Positions 59,755 through 64,000 of a stretch of DNA of 64,000 bases are shown piece by piece. The position numbers and the translations under genes were made by a program. The notes beneath the pieces are model-generated. The model saw only the letters and a list, made by a program, of their open reading frames with translations. It was not told the DNA's origin and ran no database searches. Origin of the DNA: Oscillospiraceae bacterium (GTDB lineage Bacteria; Bacillota; Clostridia; Oscillospirales; CAG-382); NCBI GenBank assembly GCA_015063885.1, contig SVTH01000010.1:46805-110804 (forward strand), in the 5' to 3' direction. Within the stretch, counting starts at the first letter, position 1; each line of letters opens with the position of its first letter.

Positions 59755-62700
59755 ATGAAAAAAAGAATATGGGTTGCGGTTTTCTTAACGCTTATCGTGT
59801 TGCTCCCCTGGACACTCTTCGGCAGGGCGGCGACGATAAGCGATACCGGGTGGGGCTTTGCTTATGACGGATCGGCTTCTCGATCGGATGATGGGAAGAT
59901 TGAACTATCTGCAACTGGATACACGCAATACGGATTCTTAAAACGCACGCGTACCACAAGTATTACGTTAACAAACAATACCGGCGTGAAGCAGCTTTTG
60001 GACGGGTCTATGGAGTTCGAGGGGAACTTTGGTAGTTTTAAAGTTACATTGGATGACACTACCGTAACAGAAGGCAATGCAGCAACATCTTACACTGAAA
60101 AAATAACAATGGCAGTCGGAAGCAAATTGGTCATTTCGATAACCTCTCCTTCGGGGTCTGGCACTATAAAATGTACGTATCAACCTACAGTAACGGTTAG
60201 TTCTGGTAAGACGCTTACCTGCTATACAGCTTCGAATGGTAGTTATAGTATAAATGGAACGAATATTGTTGCAGACGGGACGACTGTTCAATTTTCGGTT
60301 GGCGATACACTCGCTATTAAAACGACCCCTGCGTCAGGGTATGTATGCCTGGGCATTTTGGTCAATGATAAAACACTGCAACCTATTGATAGCACTGGTT
60401 CTATTGACTGGGTACCTAATGACGGTGGAAGTATTAAACCGATTTTCGCAAAGGTAGCTACAAGTGTTGCCCCCTTTTTGGTGAACAATAAAAGCTATTA
60501 CACTTGGGAAACGGCTTGCGCCGCAGCAGGCACAGCTGGAACAATAGTTTTAACTTCAACTTTCACCTTACCTTCTACCTATGCTGAACAAGGCATGTCA
60601 ACTGCAGGTTCGTATGTTACCGGTGCTGATGGTGCCTTAGTATATAGCCTCCCGGCGGGGGTAACGTTGTTGCTTCCGTATTCTGCGACAGATTATAAGA
60701 TTCAACCTGGCACCGCTGAGAAAAACGATTTTAAACATGCAAATGCTGCTTATGTTAGCGGCAACTCCTCTACTACGGCGAATATAGCACCCTCAAAAAA
60801 TGTCCATCTGGAGCTCTGTGTGCCCGCTGGAACTACACTTAAGGTTGCCAATGGAACTTCAACGAAATATGGACGTGTTGTGATTGGCGGCACGCTTGTG
60901 ACCGGTGAAGGGGGCGAGTATTTTGCAGGTGCAACATATGGAGCTCATGCCAATCTTAAATTGGATGGCACTCTAAAATTAGGGAGCTATGCGGTTTTGT
61001 CTGTGACCGGATACGTTTATGGCGAGGGCATTGTTGAAACAACCGGTAGCGGCGCAGAAATCTACCAGCCCATGGTCATTCGTGACTGGCGAGGTGCTGG
61101 TGCTGCTCCTTTGTTTGTCAATTCTCAACCCAGTTATAAGGTTGATACAATTCAATCGGGAGAAGGACAAATTATGCCGTTCACCCAATGGTCGACGTTT
61201 AATATTCAGACCAAGCTTCGTTTGAATAAAAGCAATTATATGCTTTTATATGCGGGCTTGCGAGAAACGGACTTGTATTGTAGCCACCCGGTCTTGGTTG
61301 GGGATTCCGCTAAGGCAGGGCTTATCATACTCGCCGACAACGCATATCTTGTCAGCGAGTATAACGAGATTGCGTGGACGAGCACTGTAACATATGCGTT
61401 CCCAGGAAAGACGACGGTTGCAATATACGGCGGCGCTTCGCTTGGGCAATTAACTTTGGATGTTAAGGTTAGCGCAGATAGCCTTACAATCAACACGAGC
61501 GACTTTACCATGAACGTTTCCTATGGCTACGATATTGCGCTACATAACGGCTCCTATGCCATTGAAAAATCGGTTGGACTGCTTCCCGGCGTGAAATTGA
61601 CCGTGGCCGAAGATGCTACGCTCAGTATAGGAAGTGAGTCGGCTGTGCGTTTCATGGTTTACGATGGATTGCTTCACCGCGGGTATCAGGCTGCATCATC
61701 CTGGCTGAGCGGAAGCATAACACATACAGTAGCTTATGCTGCGGCACGAAAAGATGCGAAGAGCTACCCTACGACTGCAGAATTACAGGCTTCCTCTATA
61801 GGTGGCGTCGCCATGAGTGGTGATGCGGAACTTGTGGTTGAAGGTACACTTGTGATTGGTGCAAATGCTTCTTTTGGCGGCGTTGTTCAAACGACTGGGT
61901 TTGGAACGGTTGATGCAACCGCAGGAACAGCGGGAACCGTGCCGAATGTAACAACACAGATTGGCGTGGTCGGTAGTAAATATATTATATCCCATCACCG
62001 CTATTATGCAGGTATGGTTCTCCATGAGCGGAAAGCGCAGCTTGTATCTGCTGCAACAGGCGAACGAATCGATATTGTTCGAGGCAACACGTATTACGGA
62101 GCACCTTTCCAAAGTGTGCAAGCTTCGTATTCGTTCAGATACTATGCAGAGGCCAATACCGTTGGAAACGTTATTCTCGTGGGTGACGCTAAAGCAGGTT
62201 CCGGTGAAACCGTTAAAGAAACGTATGACGGGTACACACTCAATGAAACGATTTACGGCGGCTGGTGCATTGCCATGAGCGAGAAAGTGACGCTCGATTC
62301 CATGTTTTACCTGGAGGATTACGTTTGGTTTGACGGTGTAATGGATGTTCCGGTTTACAAGGGAGAGGGCACCCTGACCTTGATCTCTCTTGATGATAGA
62401 CTGCAGCTTCCGCTTATCGACGGGAAACCTGTTGCCGACGAAAATGGCGGGCTCTATGTAGTCCGTCAGATGGAAGCAAAATCCCTTTCTCAAAAGATTA
62501 AATTCCGGGTGAAGTATACCAATGGCAGCACTGTTCTGCTTTCCAATGTGTTGGTCGTTGATTTCCAGGAGTATGCGGACGCTTACATCGAAGCGAACAA
62601 AAACAGCCAGGACGAAAAGATTCAGAAGAAGGTAGCGCTTGTTACGGTTATGAAGACCTACGGCGATGCCGCTGAGATCTATTTCGACGAAGAGTTGAAA

Positions 62701-63345
62701 GCGGAATACAACGCAGACAAAAGCATCACTTTCCCGGATGCGATTACACTGACCGGAGCGAAGGATACCGTCATGGGCTTTACCGGCGGTGCTGCCACCG
62801 GCGTGACGGGCGCATCGTTGAAGACCAACAGCGCAAAGGTCTATTTCGACGAGGCTCTTCGTATGAGCGTGTTCTTTACGCCCACGCTGCCTACGGGTTT
62901 CGACACGAAAAATATCGTGAAGATCGGTTTGCTGGCCACTTCCGGAACCGGCACTCTGACCATGGCAAATCACGAAACCATGTACGTGCTGTATAGTCCT
63001 ACGCCTCCCGGAACTCTCGGCGGCAGCGGAAACTACCCCGAAGAGGGTTTCAGGGAAACGGTTAACGGAACTATAACGGACTATAGTAAGTTGCCCGACA
63101 GGGATGAAAAGGGCAGATGGGAGCTTTGCTTCGATCTGACCAACGATATGTACGGGCAGGTCTACGAGCTGAGACCCTTCATGATCGTTGAGGATGAGAC
63201 CGGTACTAACTACGTTTACGGCGAGCAGGTACATTACAGCCTGGCGGCGTATATCAGCAGAACCTACGAAAAGGCCGACAATGCGTTCAAGAACCTGTTG
63301 ACTGCAACCTGGGATTACGTGGTAGCGGCCGAAGCAACATTTTGA
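59755..63345 (+). CDS. Large exported surface protein of unknown function
   Basis: A 1196-residue protein with a signal peptide (about 1-26, ending near GRAAT). The body is beta-rich, Thr/Ser/Gly-heavy, with repeated short glycine and valine strands like a beta-helix or adhesin (LKLDGTLKLGSYAVLSVTG, LVIGANASFGGVVQTTG). The end (about 1050-1196) contains a fibronectin-like stretch (YELRPFMIVEDETGTNYVYGEQVHYSLAAYI) like tails of clostridial surface proteins. No LPXTG, lipobox or transmembrane anchor at the C-terminus, so attachment may rely on other factors. Base composition is less GC-rich than the neighbourhood for most of the gene and rises again near the end. Confidence 0.8.
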   Translation: MKKRIWVAVFLTLIVLLPWTLFGRAATISDTGWGFAYDGSASRSDDGKIELSATGYTQYGFLKRTRTTSITLTNNTGVKQLLDGSMEFEGNFGSFKVTLDDTTVTEGNAATSYTEKITMAVGSKLVISITSPSGSGTIKCTYQPTVTVSSGKTLTCYTASNGSYSINGTNIVADGTTVQFSVGDTLAIKTTPASGYVCLGILVNDKTLQPIDSTGSIDWVPNDGGSIKPIFAKVATSVAPFLVNNKSYYTWETACAAAGTAGTIVLTSTFTLPSTYAEQGMSTAGSYVTGADGALVYSLPAGVTLLLPYSATDYKIQPGTAEKNDFKHANAAYVSGNSSTTANIAPSKNVHLELCVPAGTTLKVANGTSTKYGRVVIGGTLVTGEGGEYFAGATYGAHANLKLDGTLKLGSYAVLSVTGYVYGEGIVETTGSGAEIYQPMVIRDWRGAGAAPLFVNSQPSYKVDTIQSGEGQIMPFTQWSTFNIQTKLRLNKSNYMLLYAGLRETDLYCSHPVLVGDSAKAGLIILADNAYLVSEYNEIAWTSTVTYAFPGKTTVAIYGGASLGQLTLDVKVSADSLTINTSDFTMNVSYGYDIALHNGSYAIEKSVGLLPGVKLTVAEDATLSIGSESAVRFMVYDGLLHRGYQAASSWLSGSITHTVAYAAARKDAKSYPTTAELQASSIGGVAMSGDAELVVEGTLVIGANASFGGVVQTTGFGTVDATAGTAGTVPNVTTQIGVVGSKYIISHHRYYAGMVLHERKAQLVSAATGERIDIVRGNTYYGAPFQSVQASYSFRYYAEANTVGNVILVGDAKAGSGETVKETYDGYTLNETIYGGWCIAMSEKVTLDSMFYLEDYVWFDGVMDVPVYKGEGTLTLISLDDRLQLPLIDGKPVADENGGLYVVRQMEAKSLSQKIKFRVKYTNGSTVLLSNVLVVDFQEYADAYIEANKNSQDEKIQKKVALVTVMKTYGDAAEIYFDEELKAEYNADKSITFPDAITLTGAKDTVMGFTGGAATGVTGASLKTNSAKVYFDEALRMSVFFTPTLPTGFDTKNIVKIGLLATSGTGTLTMANHETMYVLYSPTPPGTLGGSGNYPEEGFRETVNGTITDYSKLPDRDEKGRWELCFDLTNDMYGQVYELRPFMIVEDETGTNYVYGEQVHYSLAAYISRTYEKADNAFKNLLTATWDYVVAAEATF

Positions 63346-63356
63346 GGGGAGCAAGC

Positions 63357-63518
63357 ATGAGTAAGAAAAAGTACGTTTCCCCTGAAATGGAGGAGCTGAT
63401 CTTGGAGCAATCCGATATCATCACCGTCAGCGTTGGCGGCACAAGCGGCAGCTACGGTGACGTAGAGGATGAGTTTGGAGATTACAATCCTACCAACACG
63501 CTCAACGGTTGGCAATAA
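63357..63518 (+). CDS. 53-residue peptide of RiPP-precursor-like form
   Basis: The product is MSKKKYVSPEMEELILEQSD, then IITVSVGGTSGSYGDVEDEF and GDYNPTNTLNGWQ. The KKYVSPEMEEL leader, the SDIITVS boundary and a Gly/Ser/Asp-rich tail match a type of small clostridial peptide often found beside secreted proteins. They resemble precursors of ribosomally made modified peptides, but no radical SAM, ATP-grasp or peptidase gene is in the window, so the role is open. GAGGGGA precedes the ATG and a terminator follows 10 bases after the stop. Length-based gene finders would miss it. Confidence 0.72.
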   Translation: MSKKKYVSPEMEELILEQSDIITVSVGGTSGSYGDVEDEFGDYNPTNTLNGWQ

Positions 63519-63527
63519 TCAAAGCGA

Positions 63528-63557
63528 AAAAAGGGGTTGCTGCGGCAGCCCCTTTTT
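63528..63557 (+). terminator. Intrinsic terminator after the small peptide gene
   Basis: AAAAAGGGGTTGCT pairs with GGCAGCCCCTTTTT around TGC, with a T run. It ends the prepilin-surface-peptide unit and separates it from the second prepilin. Confidence 0.88.
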
Positions 63558-63576
63558 GGAAAAATGGAGGATGAAA

Positions 63577-64000
63577 ATGGAAAGAAATAGCGGTTTTTCT
63601 TTGGTGGAGTTGATCGTGGTGATCGCCATCATGGCAATTTTGGTGGGCGTGGCGGTGCCTGTGTACACGTCCTACATTGACAAGGCGCAGGAGACGGTGG
63701 ACGATCAATATCTGTCCGACGTGGTCTACGCCGCCCAGCTTTACGCCGCCGAGAAGGGGTTGGAGCTTCACAGCATTGCCATTGCCCCTCAGGTGGACGC
63801 AGGCAACAAGCAGGGTATCGAGCTGTTCCTGACGGAAAACGACCGTGTAGCGGATCTCACGGAGCTTTACGCTATGATCGGCAGCCACACCTTCAAGGAC
63901 GCCGCCGGCTCCACGGTGCATTACTACACCCCCGCGGCACCGGAAGAAGGCGACCCCAAGGAGGAGAATCACACCCATGATTTCAAACCCGCCAAGCAGG
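63577..64000 (+). CDS. Type IV pilin-like protein, 3' truncated by window
   Basis: The frame is open to the window end. It starts MERNSG/FSLVELIVVIAIMAI (prepilin site with Glu+5), continues AVPVYTSYIDKAQETVDDQ, and then a head with VVYAAQLYAAEKGLELHSIAI and a Pro/Glu/His-rich stretch. The N-terminal 40 residues are almost the same as in the prepilin at 58501, while codons differ at many positions. GGAGG at 63566-63570 fits the ATG at 63577 rather than the one at 63571. A paralogous pair in one locus suggests a pilus or pseudopilus system. Confidence 0.85.
   Translation, partial: MERNSGFSLVELIVVIAIMAILVGVAVPVYTSYIDKAQETVDDQYLSDVVYAAQLYAAEKGLELHSIAIAPQVDAGNKQGIELFLTENDRVADLTELYAMIGSHTFKDAAGSTVHYYTPAAPEEGDPKEENHTHDFKPAKQ

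Noticed and set aside
1..64000. tRNA genes, CRISPR arrays, IS elements, prophage
   Set aside because: No cloverleaf with a TTCGA arm in any gap, no regular spacer array, and no transposase, integrase or capsid genes were seen.

Overview
The window looks like chromosome of a Gram-positive, spore-forming Bacillota of class Clostridia, most likely an uncultured gut lineage. It has an HPr gene, RicT next to a DNA polymerase III delta-prime gene, SpoIIE, a LysM-GH18 cortex-lytic-type protein, a SpoIID-like protein, many secreted lipoproteins and several glycoside hydrolases. Most genes are GC-rich. Shine-Dalgarno sites are strong (AAGGAGG type). Many promoters are near-consensus sigma-A sites with 16-18 bp spacing. 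Genus cannot be resolved from the sequence alone. I saw no tRNA, rRNA, CRISPR array, transposase or prophage.

Layout. 1-2756: translation operon ffh (cut by the window edge)-rpsP-khpA-rimM-trmD. 2779-5645: an O-antigen-ligase-like membrane protein with two DUF4330 proteins. 5755-10316: HPr, then uvrC-rsmD-coaD and an enolase-superfamily enzyme. 10317-11519: a non-coding repeat block with a tandem unit of about 417 bp. 11520-15005: a 2-hydroxyacid dehydrogenase, a DUF4855 protein and a zinc-ribbon membrane protein. 15038-20163: a small XRE regulator, a stem-loop repeat element, a SpoIID-like/peptidoglycan-binding protein, three small conserved proteins and type II pantothenate kinase. 20314-22930: holB-ricT. 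22974-27474 (minus): a PfkB kinase, then a corrinoid protein, a UroD/MtaA-type methyltransferase, DUF2284 and a RACo-type activator, which look like a B12-dependent methyl-transfer operon. 27614-31285: YitT, an FkbM methyltransferase and GH2. 31328-34940 (minus): an ECF-type sigma factor with a long C-terminal extension and a GH26-like lipoprotein. 35074-36738 (minus): rpsU, then infC-rpmI-rplT behind a terminator-containing leader. 36818-47902: cell-wall amidase, small XRE regulators, secreted Ser/Glu-rich proteins, an EF-G paralogue, a PH/SHOCT membrane protein, GDPD, a lipoprotein metallopeptidase and a Gfo/Idh oxidoreductase. 48001-51668 (minus): spoIIE and a LysM-GH18 protein. 51836-58238: argS, then yebC-nadD-yqeK-rsfS-leuS. 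58501-64000: a surface locus with two prepilins flanking a 1196-residue exported protein and a 53-residue peptide of RiPP-precursor-like appearance; its middle is less GC-rich than the rest.

The most notable items are: the terminal pilin/surface-protein/small-peptide locus; an infC gene that seems to start with AUA behind an intrinsic-terminator leader; the corrinoid methyl-transfer cassette with DUF2284; an ECF sigma factor carrying about 350 extra residues; a propeller-like HExxH lipoprotein; a tandem 417-bp non-coding repeat; and two genes missed by simple length or stop-codon filters (rpsU and the second prepilin).
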